Below are positions 16,845 through 26,333 of a DNA stretch of 64,000 bases, piece after piece. The stretch spans positions 2,604,001-2,668,000 of the forward strand of contig NZ_CADDWH010000001.1 in assembly GCF_902809865.1 (NCBI RefSeq). Reading direction: 5' to 3'. The position numbers and the translations under genes were made by a program. Position 1 is the first letter of the stretch. Each line of letters opens with the position of its first letter. The DNA comes from Halobacillus sp. Marseille-Q1614. GTDB lineage: Bacteria; Bacillota; Bacilli; Bacillales; Halobacillaceae. The notes under the pieces are model-generated. The model ran no database searches, had not been told where the DNA came from, and worked only from the letters and a program-made list of their open reading frames with translations.

Positions 16845-18512
16845 TCAGTCAAAGTCTCTCGGACTGATAGCTTGGCGTATATCCTTAATTTCTTCCCATC
16901 TTTCTTGGCTTAGTCTGTATCCAGTTCCCGGCCCTTTGTAATCGTTTTCATCATTAACCGCACTAATCACTACATTTTCTTTATCAATAATCGCTGACGT
17001 ATGAAGGTAATCTCCAGCGACTCTTTGTTTTAAAAGGTTAAAGATTCGTTCAGCTGTCGTTCCGTATCCTCGTTGAGCTAAAATCAGAGCAATATCAAAT
17101 CCAGAAATACCATCCTGTAAAATTCTCTCTGCTGCTTTTAGGTCTTCCACCACGTTTCTTTGCGGCATATCTTCACTACTGTTGCCATAAGTCGCTGCAT
17201 CTACTTCTTCATCAGTAATGAGAGGGAATCCTAATTCTTCAAAAACTACTTGCAGCGATTTAGCTGCCTGATAACGGGCTTCAATAACCTTCTCTTCATC
17301 TACTGGTTTTAGTCCGCCATCAACCATCATGTCTCGCTGAATGATCAAATAATCGTCAAGATCGCTTGAATCCATATTCGACCCCGCAAACATATCCTCA
17401 TTATTTGGTACCGCACTAAATCCAGAGAAAATAAAATCTGTTCCCGGAAGCATTTGACAAAGCATTTTTGCACTGCGTCTTATTTCTGAATGAGAGAATG
17501 TTTGATCATTTCCAGAAGCCACTTCCATATCAAACAATGTGGTTGCCAAGTTCTCTGCTAAAACCGCCCGAATTCCACTGGGGACAGAAGCCGGGATACC
17601 GATACAGCTGATCGATCCATTCTGCAGCCCTTGTACGCCTACTCCCTTAGCCATCATCACACAGCGAATTTCTAAATAGAGCATGGATTTCCCTTCAGCA
17701 CCAGCCATTTGGACTTCGGAACCTGTCCCTGAAGTGAAGCGCATCTTAGCACCGCGTGAAGCATATGCAGAAGCTAAAAATGATTTTGACCAAGGTGTAT
17801 CATCACCATCTATAAATACCGATTCTGTTCCATAGATAGAAATTGTTTCAGCATAAGATGTTAAACCAAGCATCGCTAGGCGAAGTTCTGTTGCTTCCTC
17901 TAACGAATCTTGAGTTAAAATTCCTCCTCTTGCTGTTTGCGAACCTACAAGCAGAGCCAAGGCATTAAAAGGAGCGTAACGGACAACCCCTACCGTAGTT
18001 TCTTGTTCATCGAATCCATAAAGACCCGCCTCTGCGGCATCTGCCGCCATAAGTACAGGATTATCCCGAACGTTTGTTACGTGACATTGATTAGACGGTG
18101 TTTTCCTTGCCCTCATCTTTTGTAAAGCCATCATCATTTCTACAACATTCATATGATTGAGTACTTCCAGCACCTTGGCCGGGGTTAGCCCCTTAGAGAT
18201 TTCTATTATTTCTGAACGAGATACATTTATATCAACCATCTTTCGTGCGATATCTACACTATCAAGCATCATAACTTCTTCAGCAGCACTAGGATCAATC
18301 GTATAATCTGCAATAAACTGATCAAGCATATCAAAGTCTTCTCGTTTCTTTTCATCCAATTCTACTATTTTTCCGTTCTCTACTTTAATCGTAGGATTAG
18401 GGTCATTAGGACTGGACATAGCGACAAATCCCATTTCTGGCCATTCAGTTACAAATCCATCTTTATTAACAGGTCTTTCTTTCAAAATTTCAAATCTTTT
18501 TGAATGCTTCAT
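16845..18512 (-). CDS. pduC: adenosylcobalamin-dependent diol/glycerol dehydratase large subunit
   Basis: 555 aa, the exact size of PduC/DhaB1 family members. Catalyses B12-radical dehydration of 1,2-propanediol to propionaldehyde or glycerol to 3-hydroxypropionaldehyde. The active-site His lies at 144 in SNQCHVTN, and long conserved blocks are present (GVVRYAPFNALALLVGSQT, FTSGTGSEVQMAGAEGKSM, FSGFSAVPNNEDMFAGSNMD). First gene of a five- to six-gene operon with its reactivase. No aldehyde dehydrogenase, propanediol oxidoreductase or shell gene lies in the window, so the fate of the aldehyde is not shown. Diol versus glycerol preference cannot be settled by eye. Confidence 0.94.
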   Translation of the reverse strand: MKHSKRFEILKERPVNKDGFVTEWPEMGFVAMSSPNDPNPTIKVENGKIVELDEKKREDFDMLDQFIADYTIDPSAAEEVMMLDSVDIARKMVDINVSRSEIIEISKGLTPAKVLEVLNHMNVVEMMMALQKMRARKTPSNQCHVTNVRDNPVLMAADAAEAGLYGFDEQETTVGVVRYAPFNALALLVGSQTARGGILTQDSLEEATELRLAMLGLTSYAETISIYGTESVFIDGDDTPWSKSFLASAYASRGAKMRFTSGTGSEVQMAGAEGKSMLYLEIRCVMMAKGVGVQGLQNGSISCIGIPASVPSGIRAVLAENLATTLFDMEVASGNDQTFSHSEIRRSAKMLCQMLPGTDFIFSGFSAVPNNEDMFAGSNMDSSDLDDYLIIQRDMMVDGGLKPVDEEKVIEARYQAAKSLQVVFEELGFPLITDEEVDAATYGNSSEDMPQRNVVEDLKAAERILQDGISGFDIALILAQRGYGTTAERIFNLLKQRVAGDYLHTSAIIDKENVVISAVNDENDYKGPGTGYRLSQERWEEIKDIRQAISPRDFD

Positions 18513-18963
18513 AAAGGAATATCCCTCTTTCTATGAGTAGTTAACATTCGTAAATTCTGATAAGAACAGATACTAGATAAGGCTTGACTTCCTATCCTGA
18601 TCCTACTTCGACCGTTATGTGTTCGCCTTTCACTCTCCTTTTCACTTTCGTCCATTATAGTTTTCTAAATATAAAAAGTCCCTAGAGATAATATACATAT
18701 CTTAGGACTTTATTGACCTTTTTCTACAGGTGCCTCTTTATTCTCACAATTGTCCCATTTTTAAGACATCTCGAGTCCGTAAATCCATGAAACCCCTTAC
18801 ATATTTCCTATTGTTTTTACCTTTCTTATTATGTATAGTGACGTTAAGTTACTCAATCAATTGGATGAAGTATTTAACTTATTAGTGAAATCCATTAAAT
18901 TATCAGGAGTTTCGTTCTGAAATTCCTGAACTTTATAAAATTACTGGAATAAGGAGGACGTCT
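18513..18963. promoter_or_regulatory. divergent control region: pdu operon and ROK regulator
   Basis: 450 nt without a gene. On the minus strand a TATAAT (18659-18654) fits a pduC promoter with no good -35, as expected for an activator-dependent promoter. Just upstream of it is an imperfect inverted repeat, AAAAGTCCCTAGAGATA (18674-18690) with TATCTTAGGACTTTA (18699-18713), a candidate site for the AraC-type regulator; because a T run follows it on the minus strand, a terminator is the other reading. The ROK gene has AAGGAGG 9 nt before its ATG. Confidence 0.45.
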
Positions 18964-20163
18964 ATGAAAAGAAACGGGTTCAAGCTGATGCAGGAATTAA
19001 ATCAGTTTCGGATACTAGATATGATTAGAAAATATGGCCCGATTTCCAGAAGTGATCTGGCTAAAAGATTAAACCTGAGCCCTACCACTGTAGCAACTGC
19101 TGTAAGTGAGTTTATAAAAGAAGGGATGGTAGTTGATGGTCAGCCGGGCCATTCGCGAGGCGGAAGAAAGCCGATCTTAGTAAGCTTCGTTCCCGACAGC
19201 CGCTTTCTGATTGGTGTGTCGATAACCAATTCTGCGATTACGTTAGCCTCTATGGATATGGAAGCTAACATTATCAAGAAATCTATTTGCACAATAAACA
19301 TACTTGAGAAGGAAGCTATAGTTGATTACATTGTTTCCAGTATAGCTGCTTATGTAAAAGAGATTTCTGATCTGGACAATTGTATAGGTATTTCAACTAT
19401 TGCCCCAGGTATTGTAGATTCCGAGAATGGGATTATTCGTAAAAACACCAAACTTAACCTTGAAGAAGTGCCTTTGAAAGCTCTTGTGGAAGAGCGGACA
19501 GGTCTTAAAACATGGGTCGACAATGATGCGAATGCGATTGTCCTGGCTGAAAAGCAATTTGGAACTTTCCAGGATAAACGAAACCTGGTTTACATTCAAC
19601 TGGGTGAAGGCTTGGGAGCAGGCATGATCATTAATGATGAGATTTTTCGGGGGAGAAATGGCGGTGCCGGAGAATTTGGTCATATAAGCTTAGACAAACA
19701 TGGTCCCGTGTGTGAATGCGGAAATGCTGGCTGCCTGGATTATTATGTAGGCTGGCCGGCTGTTTATGGAAAAATTTTGTCTTCTCTTACCCGCGGAAAG
19801 TCGTCTGTCATGCTTAAGATGGCGGAAGGAGATCTTGCAGGCATTGACTTACCGATTTTTTTGAAAGCGCTAGCATCTAAAGATGAACTGGCGCAGGAAA
19901 TCGCTGGAGAAATGGCTTCGTATTTAGCTGCAGGCTTAGTAACAATTACTCATTTACTTAACCCAGATGTAATTCTCATTGGTTGGGATGCAATATACCA
20001 TGATTCATCATTAATGGAAGCGGTACAAGATGAACTTAAAGAACACTCCTTCGTTTTATTCACGGACGATCTGGAAGTTCACCCTGCTACACTGGGTCAG
20101 GACTTTCAGCTTAAGGGCGCAGCAGCCGTCCTGCTGCAGGACATTTTTAATTTTTCTATTTAA
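18964..20163 (+). CDS. ROK-family transcriptional regulator
   Basis: 399 aa. Winged helix at about 12-70 (ISRSDLAKRLNLSPTTVATA), followed by an ROK sugar-kinase-like domain with a zinc motif CECGNAGC at 250-257 and DNDANAIVLAE near 180. The DGQPGHSRGGRKP hinge is typical of XylR/NagC-type regulators. It is the first gene of a co-directional cluster (two dehydrogenases, a symporter, an unknown gene) 14 nt ahead of the next gene, so it likely controls that cluster in response to a sugar or cyclitol. The ligand is not evident from the sequence. Confidence 0.88.
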   Translation: MKRNGFKLMQELNQFRILDMIRKYGPISRSDLAKRLNLSPTTVATAVSEFIKEGMVVDGQPGHSRGGRKPILVSFVPDSRFLIGVSITNSAITLASMDMEANIIKKSICTINILEKEAIVDYIVSSIAAYVKEISDLDNCIGISTIAPGIVDSENGIIRKNTKLNLEEVPLKALVEERTGLKTWVDNDANAIVLAEKQFGTFQDKRNLVYIQLGEGLGAGMIINDEIFRGRNGGAGEFGHISLDKHGPVCECGNAGCLDYYVGWPAVYGKILSSLTRGKSSVMLKMAEGDLAGIDLPIFLKALASKDELAQEIAGEMASYLAAGLVTITHLLNPDVILIGWDAIYHDSSLMEAVQDELKEHSFVLFTDDLEVHPATLGQDFQLKGAAAVLLQDIFNFSI

Positions 20164-20177
20164 AAGGAGAGATTGAT

Positions 20178-21176
20178 TTGCAAAACATATTGTTAATTGG
20201 AGCTGGAACGATGGGCAGTGTCCACGCCCATACATACCAAAATATAAAAGAGACAAATTTAGCAGGGATTGTTGATTTTACAAAGGAAAAAGCAGACAAG
20301 CTTGCAGCCGAAACGGGAACGAAGGCTTTTTATTCGCTGGAGGATGCCGTTCAAACCCTGGAAACTATTGATTTAATAGATATCTGCCTCCCTACCCACT
20401 TACACAAAGAATATGTAGAAAAAGCAGCAGACCTCGGTGTCCATGTATGCTGTGAAAAGCCGCTGGCACGCACCTTGGAAGAAGCTGACGCAATGATGAG
20501 CTACTGCCAAGAAAAAGGAGTTCGGCTGTTCGTCGGCCATGTTGTACGTTTCTTTCCTGAATACGTTCAGGCCAAGCAGAAAATTGAACAAGGCACCATA
20601 GGAAAACCTTCAGTCGTGCGCACAACTAGAGGCGGAGTATTTCCTACTGGATGGGATGACTGGTATGCCGATTTCGACAAAAGCGGCGGACTCCTGCTGG
20701 ATTTAGTAATCCATGACTTTGATTACCTGCGCTGGTGTTTTGGTGAGGTGGAAAGAGTGTTCGCGAAGAGTCTATCCAGCCGAAGAAATGACCGCAATGA
20801 TTATACCTTAGTGACGTTACGATTTAAAAAGGGAGTCATCGCCCACGTTGAAGGCACATGGGCCCATGAAGGATTTTCTTCTAAGTTTGAGTTGGCCGGG
20901 ACAACAGGAATTATCGAATACGACAGCTCCAAAGTGTCTCCAGTAAAAGCAGTAAAGAGAGTGCAATCACAAGAAGCGAACGGAGTCGTCGTACCAGAAA
21001 GCCCATTAAAAGAAACACCTTTCCAAAAAGAATTGAGGCATTTTATAGAATGCCTGGAAACAGGACATGAACCGATTGTAACTCCACAGGATGGATACAA
21101 AGCTATGGAGATTGCATTTGCAGCAAAGCAGTCGGCTGAAACAGGAAAACCCGTTTATTTAGACCAGCTCAATTAA
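20178..21176 (+). CDS. Gfo/Idh/MocA-family oxidoreductase
   Basis: 332 aa, NAD(P)-dependent sugar or cyclitol dehydrogenase. Rossmann motif GAGTMGSVHAHTY at 7-19, the EKP motif with Lys (CCEKPLARTLEEAD) near 93-106, and the substrate-domain HDFDYLRW near 175 carrying the family's catalytic His/Asp. Starts at TTG (20178) with AAAGGAGA 7 nt upstream. Followed by a second member of the same family 27 nt later, so the two probably catalyse successive or paired oxidations, such as at different carbons of an inositol or sugar. Confidence 0.85.
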   Translation: MQNILLIGAGTMGSVHAHTYQNIKETNLAGIVDFTKEKADKLAAETGTKAFYSLEDAVQTLETIDLIDICLPTHLHKEYVEKAADLGVHVCCEKPLARTLEEADAMMSYCQEKGVRLFVGHVVRFFPEYVQAKQKIEQGTIGKPSVVRTTRGGVFPTGWDDWYADFDKSGGLLLDLVIHDFDYLRWCFGEVERVFAKSLSSRRNDRNDYTLVTLRFKKGVIAHVEGTWAHEGFSSKFELAGTTGIIEYDSSKVSPVKAVKRVQSQEANGVVVPESPLKETPFQKELRHFIECLETGHEPIVTPQDGYKAMEIAFAAKQSAETGKPVYLDQLN

Positions 21177-21203
21177 TCTGCTTAAAAGAAAGGAAGTCAG
21201 TCT

Positions 21204-22175
21204 ATGAAAATTGGAATCATAAGTTTTGCCCATATGCACGCTTACAGTTATGCAAATGCATTAATTAATCAGGATGATGTGGAAATCGCCGGAATTTATG
21301 ACAGTAACCATGAACGCGGTAAAGAAGCCTCCTCCCAGTTCAATACTGATTTTCACCAAAGTATCGATGATTTATTAGCCACAGATATTGAAGCTGTCGT
21401 CGTCACTTCAGAAAATATTTATCACCGCGAGCATGTGACGGCGGCTGCTAAAGCTAAGAAACATATACTTTGCGAAAAGCCGATTGCCACTACGATTGAA
21501 GATGCTAACGCGATGATTGAAATCTGCGAAGAAAATGGAGTACTGCTGCAGACCGCCTTCCCTGTAAGGTTCAGTTCAGCCATTTTAAGAGCTAAATCGA
21601 TTATTGAAGAGGGGGAGCTCGGAGACATTTTAGCAATTAAAGGAACAAACCGCGGCACTAACCCTGGTGGATGGTTTAACGATAAAGAACTTTCTGGAGG
21701 CGGAGCTGTGATTGATCATACCGTGCATGTGGTTGATGTGATGCGCTGGATTCTAAAATCAGAAGTGACAGAAGTCTACGCGGAAATCGATCATTTGATC
21801 AGTGAAAAGCCTATCGATGATAGCGGAATTTTAACAATGGAGTTTGATAATGGCTTGTTCGCTACTTTAGATTGCAGCTGGTCTCGTAATGACGCCTACC
21901 CTACATGGGGAGATGTGACGCTTGAAATCGTTGGGACTGAAGGAACATTATCAGTCGATGCCTTTGCCCAAAAGATTGATATTTACAGTAATGAAAGCGG
22001 CGTGAACTGGAGTTTCTGGGGTGACGATATGAACGACCATCTGGTTGCCGACTTTGTGGAAGCCGTCCGTGAAAATCGTGCTCCTTCCATCACCGGAGAA
22101 GATGGATTAAAAGCTGTAGAAGTGGCGCTTAAGGCATATGAATCTTCGGAGAAGAAAGAGCCCGTACATCTTTAA
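21204..22175 (+). CDS. Gfo/Idh/MocA-family oxidoreductase (second copy)
   Basis: 323 aa, same family as the gene before it but clearly divergent. The N-terminal nucleotide-binding part starts IGIISFAHMHAYSYANAL instead of the usual GxGxxG, a variant found in one subgroup. The ILCEKPIATTIEDANAM motif is near 91-107, and GGGAVIDHTVHVVDVMRW near 170-187 carries the catalytic His. Operon member between the first dehydrogenase and the symporter. Confidence 0.83.
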   Translation: MKIGIISFAHMHAYSYANALINQDDVEIAGIYDSNHERGKEASSQFNTDFHQSIDDLLATDIEAVVVTSENIYHREHVTAAAKAKKHILCEKPIATTIEDANAMIEICEENGVLLQTAFPVRFSSAILRAKSIIEEGELGDILAIKGTNRGTNPGGWFNDKELSGGGAVIDHTVHVVDVMRWILKSEVTEVYAEIDHLISEKPIDDSGILTMEFDNGLFATLDCSWSRNDAYPTWGDVTLEIVGTEGTLSVDAFAQKIDIYSNESGVNWSFWGDDMNDHLVADFVEAVRENRAPSITGEDGLKAVEVALKAYESSEKKEPVHL

Positions 22176-22199
22176 ATTTCTTACAAGGAGGAAGAATTG

Positions 22200-23825
22200 A
22201 TGAGTAATTTTACAACCCTCGACTACTCCATTTTAATTGTTTACATTCTTGGCGTGGCAGTAATCGGGGCTATGTTTGGAAAAGATCAGAAAACAACGAA
22301 AGATTATTTCCTCGGCGGCCGAAGTATTCCTTGGTGGGCGATCGGACTTTCCGTAATGGCAACGCAAGCAAGTGCTATTACCTTTATCGGCGCACCCGGC
22401 TGGGGTTATGAAGGCGGTCTTGAACGTCTCATTATGTATTTAAACGTGCCGCTGGCTATTGCTTTTCTAATTGTAACGATTGTGCCGTTTTTCTATCGAA
22501 CAGAAGTATATACTGCTTATGAATATTTGGAAAAGCGATTTGATGTTAAAACTAGAAGCTTCGCAGCCTTCTTATTTCTAGTAGCGCGAGGGCTTGCAAC
22601 AGGAGTAGTATTATACGCACCTGCCCTTGTCTTGTCAGTTGTTACAGGATGGGATATCGCCTTTACGATTATCCTGATGGCCGTGCTGGCAGTTGGCTAT
22701 ACCGTATTAGGCGGTATCAGCGCCGTCATCTGGACCGACGTGATCCAGATGTTTGTTTTATGGCTTGGAGCTATTATCAGTATGATCGTTATTTTTACAA
22801 AGGTTCCTGGAGGATGGGACCAGATCGTCTCTACCGCTTCAAGTGCCGGCCTGCTTGAGCCGCTCAACTGGTCAATGGATCTATCAGTAGAATACAGCGT
22901 CTGGGCAGGAGTAATTGGCGGTTTCTTCCTGCATATTGCTTACTTTGGAACGGATCAAAGCCAGATTCAGCGTGTATTAACTAGTAAATCTATTAAAGAA
23001 AGTAAATTGTCCCTCTTGTTAACAGGTGTATTAATTGTTCCTCAAATGCTCTTATTCTTATTTATCGGAATACTTCTATACGTATTCTATCAATTTAATG
23101 GAAACCCTAACGTTTCAGATTTGAACGAGCTGTTTCCAATGTTTGTAGTCAATGAACTCCCTGCAGGAATTTCAGGATTGATCATTGCAGGTGTATTCGC
23201 AGCTGCAATGTCCAGTCTGGATTCAGGTCTGAATTCATTATCAGCTGTTACAATTAGGGATTTTTACAGCAAATTTTTCAAGAAAAATGCTTCTCAGGAA
23301 CACTACCTGAAAGCATCTAGATGGGCCACTCTTCTTTGGGGAGCTTACGCCACGGTTTTTGCCTTTTTCGTAGCAAATCTCGGCCCCGTTATTGAAGCAA
23401 TTAACAAAATTGGATCCCTTTTTAATGGAGCATTGCTCGGTGTTTTCCTTTTAGCCCTATTTACGAGAAGAACCAATGGTACCGGGGCATTCGCAGGACT
23501 CATAGCTGGTATGGTATCCGTCTGGGCAGTCACTCAGTTTTTTACAATTTCCTTCTTATATAACAATATCGTCGGAGCTGTGGCCGCATTTATCATTGGA
23601 TATCTTATCAGCTTAATGGGTGCCAAGCCAAAAGAGCACAAACTAAAAGGATTAACCATGAAGGAAAAAGACGCTTCTCTTCAAGAAAAGCTGGCTGAAC
23701 GCGCGGAGTCCGCTGCTTCGGTAGAGAATTTAAAAGAAGAAAAAAACACAAACAAGTGGCCTATATATCTAATTGCCTACTTTGTGATTGCTCTTCTATT
23801 TTTAGTTATCATTCAGGCATTCTAG
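22200..23825 (+). CDS. sodium/solute symporter (SSS family)
   Basis: 541 aa with about 13-14 membrane helices; imports a sugar, cyclitol or other solute with Na+. Family marks: GGRSIPWWAIGLSVMATQAS near 33-52, RVLTSKSIKESKLSL near 260, and AGVFAAAMSSLDSGLNSLSA near 335-354, the SSS signature region with sodium-site residues. The charged loop at 490-520 precedes a last helix. Start taken as ATG 22200 (8 nt after AGGAGG) over a TTG one codon earlier. Its partners point to a substrate oxidised by the two dehydrogenases. Confidence 0.87.
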   Translation: MSNFTTLDYSILIVYILGVAVIGAMFGKDQKTTKDYFLGGRSIPWWAIGLSVMATQASAITFIGAPGWGYEGGLERLIMYLNVPLAIAFLIVTIVPFFYRTEVYTAYEYLEKRFDVKTRSFAAFLFLVARGLATGVVLYAPALVLSVVTGWDIAFTIILMAVLAVGYTVLGGISAVIWTDVIQMFVLWLGAIISMIVIFTKVPGGWDQIVSTASSAGLLEPLNWSMDLSVEYSVWAGVIGGFFLHIAYFGTDQSQIQRVLTSKSIKESKLSLLLTGVLIVPQMLLFLFIGILLYVFYQFNGNPNVSDLNELFPMFVVNELPAGISGLIIAGVFAAAMSSLDSGLNSLSAVTIRDFYSKFFKKNASQEHYLKASRWATLLWGAYATVFAFFVANLGPVIEAINKIGSLFNGALLGVFLLALFTRRTNGTGAFAGLIAGMVSVWAVTQFFTISFLYNNIVGAVAAFIIGYLISLMGAKPKEHKLKGLTMKEKDASLQEKLAERAESAASVENLKEEKNTNKWPIYLIAYFVIALLFLVIIQAF

Positions 23826-23841
23826 TAAAGGAGTGAAATGG

Positions 23842-24375
23842 ATGAAATCTGAGTTTTATATAAGACCTGTCATTGAACGTAAGGAAGCTGTAAAAAGAAT
23901 AAACGAGCATACGTCTAATAAAATTCTAAAGTTATTTAAAGGCCGCCAGAAACTCGTTTCCATTGAACAAATCTACCTGCCTTACTGGTGTTACGATTAT
24001 ACATTGAAAACACCTTCCCTAAAGGATGGAATTCAAGGAAAGGTCGCCCTTGAAACGATCACTAAAACACCTGCCATCCTGCCCAGTGATTACCCTCTTC
24101 TCCCTATGGACGCTGATGTTAAGACTCTGCCTATCATAGGCGATGAAGATCAAGAAGCTGCAAAAAAGGCTATATACTGGGAAGCTTTTCGCAAAGAAAA
24201 ACGAAAGAAATCCATTGATCTTACACTTCATTCACCGTGGATATTGTATATGCCGTACTGGATCGGCTACCTGGAGGCGAAAGGATATGAAATCCTCCCG
24301 GTAGATGCGGTATCTGGAAATCTGGATCTTACGATTAAAGAATCCTTTCTAAAAATATTTAGTGAAGCTGGATGA
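23842..24375 (+). CDS. unknown protein with paired PYW motifs
   Basis: I do not recognise this 177-aa soluble protein. Two short segments look like an internal repeat: YLPYWCYDY (near 43-51) and YMPYWIGYLEAKGYEI (near 138-153). The N-terminal part is basic. Start at ATG 23842, 8 nt after AAAGGAG. It is the last gene of the ROK-dehydrogenase-symporter cluster (16 nt after the symporter stop), so it may serve the same substrate, though it could equally be an unrelated passenger ending at the terminator. Confidence 0.7.
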   Translation: MKSEFYIRPVIERKEAVKRINEHTSNKILKLFKGRQKLVSIEQIYLPYWCYDYTLKTPSLKDGIQGKVALETITKTPAILPSDYPLLPMDADVKTLPIIGDEDQEAAKKAIYWEAFRKEKRKKSIDLTLHSPWILYMPYWIGYLEAKGYEILPVDAVSGNLDLTIKESFLKIFSEAG

Positions 24376-24470
24376 TTTTCTTAAAGGATCTGGTGAATGT
24401 TGTGGATTGAGAGCGGATTTCCTTTCTTTTAAGCTAAGAAATCAACAGTGAAAGTAAACAGAGTTATTAT

Positions 24471-24516
24471 AAAAGAAGGTTCTTCTCTCTGATAATGGAG
24501 TGAAGAACCTTCTTTT
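24471..24516. terminator. bidirectional terminator
   Basis: AAAAGAAGGTTCTTC (24471-24485) pairs with GAAGAACCTTCTTTT (24502-24516) with T and A runs outside; it serves the symporter operon and the TRAP operon that meet here. Confidence 0.85.
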
Positions 24517-24528
24517 TATAATAGTTTA

Positions 24529-25809
24529 TTATTCTACTAGAATATCTGGTAGAAACATTGTGATGTTCGGTATGAATGCTACGAGCAATAACACAATAAT
24601 CATCGCTGCATAAAAAGGCATCATTCCCTTAGAAGCCTTTTCGATGGATAATCGGCCGATGGCAGAACCCACAAAAAGCACTGTTCCTACAGGAGGAGTC
24701 ACCAGCCCAATCGCGAGACATAGAATGAGCAGCACACCAAAGTGAACTGGATCCATCCCTACATTTATAGCTACAGGCAGTAAAATTGGAGTAGCTATAA
24801 GAATAAGGGGAGCCATGTCCATAATCGTTCCTAATAACAATAAGATCACAACAATCATCAGGATCGTCACAATGTTATTGGGAGATATACCAATTAATGT
24901 ATCAGATACAGTAGCAGGTACTCTTGTTAAGGCTAATAGCCATCCAAAGGCTGAAGAAGCCCCAATTAAAAACAAAACCATCGACAGGGTTTTAAATGTT
25001 CTTTTTAATATAATTCCCATTCTCATAAGTGGAATATCTCTATATACAAAGAAAGTAATAATAAACGCATAAAGGGTTCCAATCGCAGCAGATTCAGTAG
25101 CAGTAAAGAACCCGCTTATAATTCCTCCAATAATAATCACTGCCGTTAGTAATCCTAATAAGCCTTCCCAAATGATTCTAGGAATGTCCTTTTTTTGGAC
25201 AGCTTCTCCTTTAGGATAATTTCTTTTTACAGCAATGGCATAGGTTAAGACCATAAGGATCAGCCCTAGCAGCAACCCTGGAAGCAATCCCCCCATAAAT
25301 AATGCACCAACAGAAACACCACCAGCAGCTGTTGAATAGATGATCATATTATGACTCGGCGGGATCATAACCCCTTGTGCCGAACTGGAAATGGTTACCG
25401 AAACCGCATAATCAGAATCATAGCCATTCTTTTTCATCATTGGGATCAAGACAGAACCAACAGAAGATGTATCCGCAACAGCCGATCCAGAAATCCCGCC
25501 AAAGAAAGTACTCGCCAAGACGTTGACTAATCCTAAACCGCCTCTGATTTTCCCAATGATTACATTAGAAAGATTGATTAATCTGCGAGAGATACCGCCT
25601 TCATTCATAATCTCTCCAGCGAGTACGAAGAAAGGGATGGCTAATAAAGAAAAGGAATTTAGCCCTCCCACCATCCTCTGAATAATAGCGGATGGTTCAA
25701 TTTCCATATATAATCCCGTTACAATGGAGGATACTATAAGAGTAAGTGCAATAGGCACTCTACATAACAGTAACAGAACAAAGCTGCCTATCAGAATAAA
25801 TACTTCCAT
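24529..25809 (-). CDS. TRAP transporter large permease DctM
   Basis: 426 aa, about 12 membrane helices, the DctM/SiaM family: transport subunit of a sodium-driven TRAP system for organic acids. Typical stretches: FVLAGEIMNEGGISRRLINL, GGISGSAVADTSSVGSVLIP and LVTPPVGTVLFV. Start at the ATG 25809 (minus) right after GGAGGGGTGAG; it overlaps the DctQ stop region by a few bases downstream of it, so the two are coupled. Located next to uxuAB, so uronate or a related sugar acid is the likely substrate. Confidence 0.9.
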   Translation of the reverse strand: MEVFILIGSFVLLLLCRVPIALTLIVSSIVTGLYMEIEPSAIIQRMVGGLNSFSLLAIPFFVLAGEIMNEGGISRRLINLSNVIIGKIRGGLGLVNVLASTFFGGISGSAVADTSSVGSVLIPMMKKNGYDSDYAVSVTISSSAQGVMIPPSHNMIIYSTAAGGVSVGALFMGGLLPGLLLGLILMVLTYAIAVKRNYPKGEAVQKKDIPRIIWEGLLGLLTAVIIIGGIISGFFTATESAAIGTLYAFIITFFVYRDIPLMRMGIILKRTFKTLSMVLFLIGASSAFGWLLALTRVPATVSDTLIGISPNNIVTILMIVVILLLLGTIMDMAPLILIATPILLPVAINVGMDPVHFGVLLILCLAIGLVTPPVGTVLFVGSAIGRLSIEKASKGMMPFYAAMIIVLLLVAFIPNITMFLPDILVE

Positions 25810-25813
25810 AATC

Positions 25814-26311
25814 TCACCCCTCCGCTGCACCATCAAAATCTTGATGCATACCCTTTCTAAATAATAATTCGATACCATATAATGTGACAAAAACTCCGGT
25901 CACTGGTATGGAAGCGTATAGTACGCTAGATGGCAATCCTAAGCCTGGCAATGTTGAACGTCCCATTAAAGTAGTAAATAGCCATCCATAATAAACCATA
26001 AAAACCCCTAGAATAATTACTATAGTTTTTGCTATATAATCGAACAAAGTTTGGATTTTATCTGGCAGCATATTGACGATAAGACCTACCCCGATATGAA
26101 GTTTTTCTTTAAATCCATAGGCGATTCCCAAAAAACTAACCCATACAAAAAGAACACGTGACAGTTCCTCGGACCACGAAGGTGTATAGCTGAAAAGTTG
26201 ACGTGAAAATACCTGTACAATAATAACTACAACCATAACCGCCAGTAAAGTTAGCGAGGATATGAGAAGAATACGGTCGAGTCCCCTTTTCACCATTTTT
26301 AACTTTTTCAT
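25814..26311 (-). CDS. TRAP transporter small permease DctQ
   Basis: 165 aa with four membrane helices and the family's PSWSEELSRVLFVWVSFLG segment near 46-64. It forms the membrane complex with DctM; the next gene begins 4 nt beyond its stop. The gene starts AAAAAGTTAAAAATGG-side after a TCCTCC-complement ribosome site on the minus strand, 60 nt after the dctP stop. Confidence 0.88.
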   Translation of the reverse strand: MKKLKMVKRGLDRILLISSLTLLAVMVVVIIVQVFSRQLFSYTPSWSEELSRVLFVWVSFLGIAYGFKEKLHIGVGLIVNMLPDKIQTLFDYIAKTIVIILGVFMVYYGWLFTTLMGRSTLPGLGLPSSVLYASIPVTGVFVTLYGIELLFRKGMHQDFDGAAEG

Positions 26312-26333
26312 GTTTTGTCCTCCTCAGGAAAAA

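Noticed and set aside
13206-18512. Bacterial microcompartment locus
   Set aside because: No shell protein, no targeting extensions on the dehydratase subunits, and no PduP/PduQ in the window.
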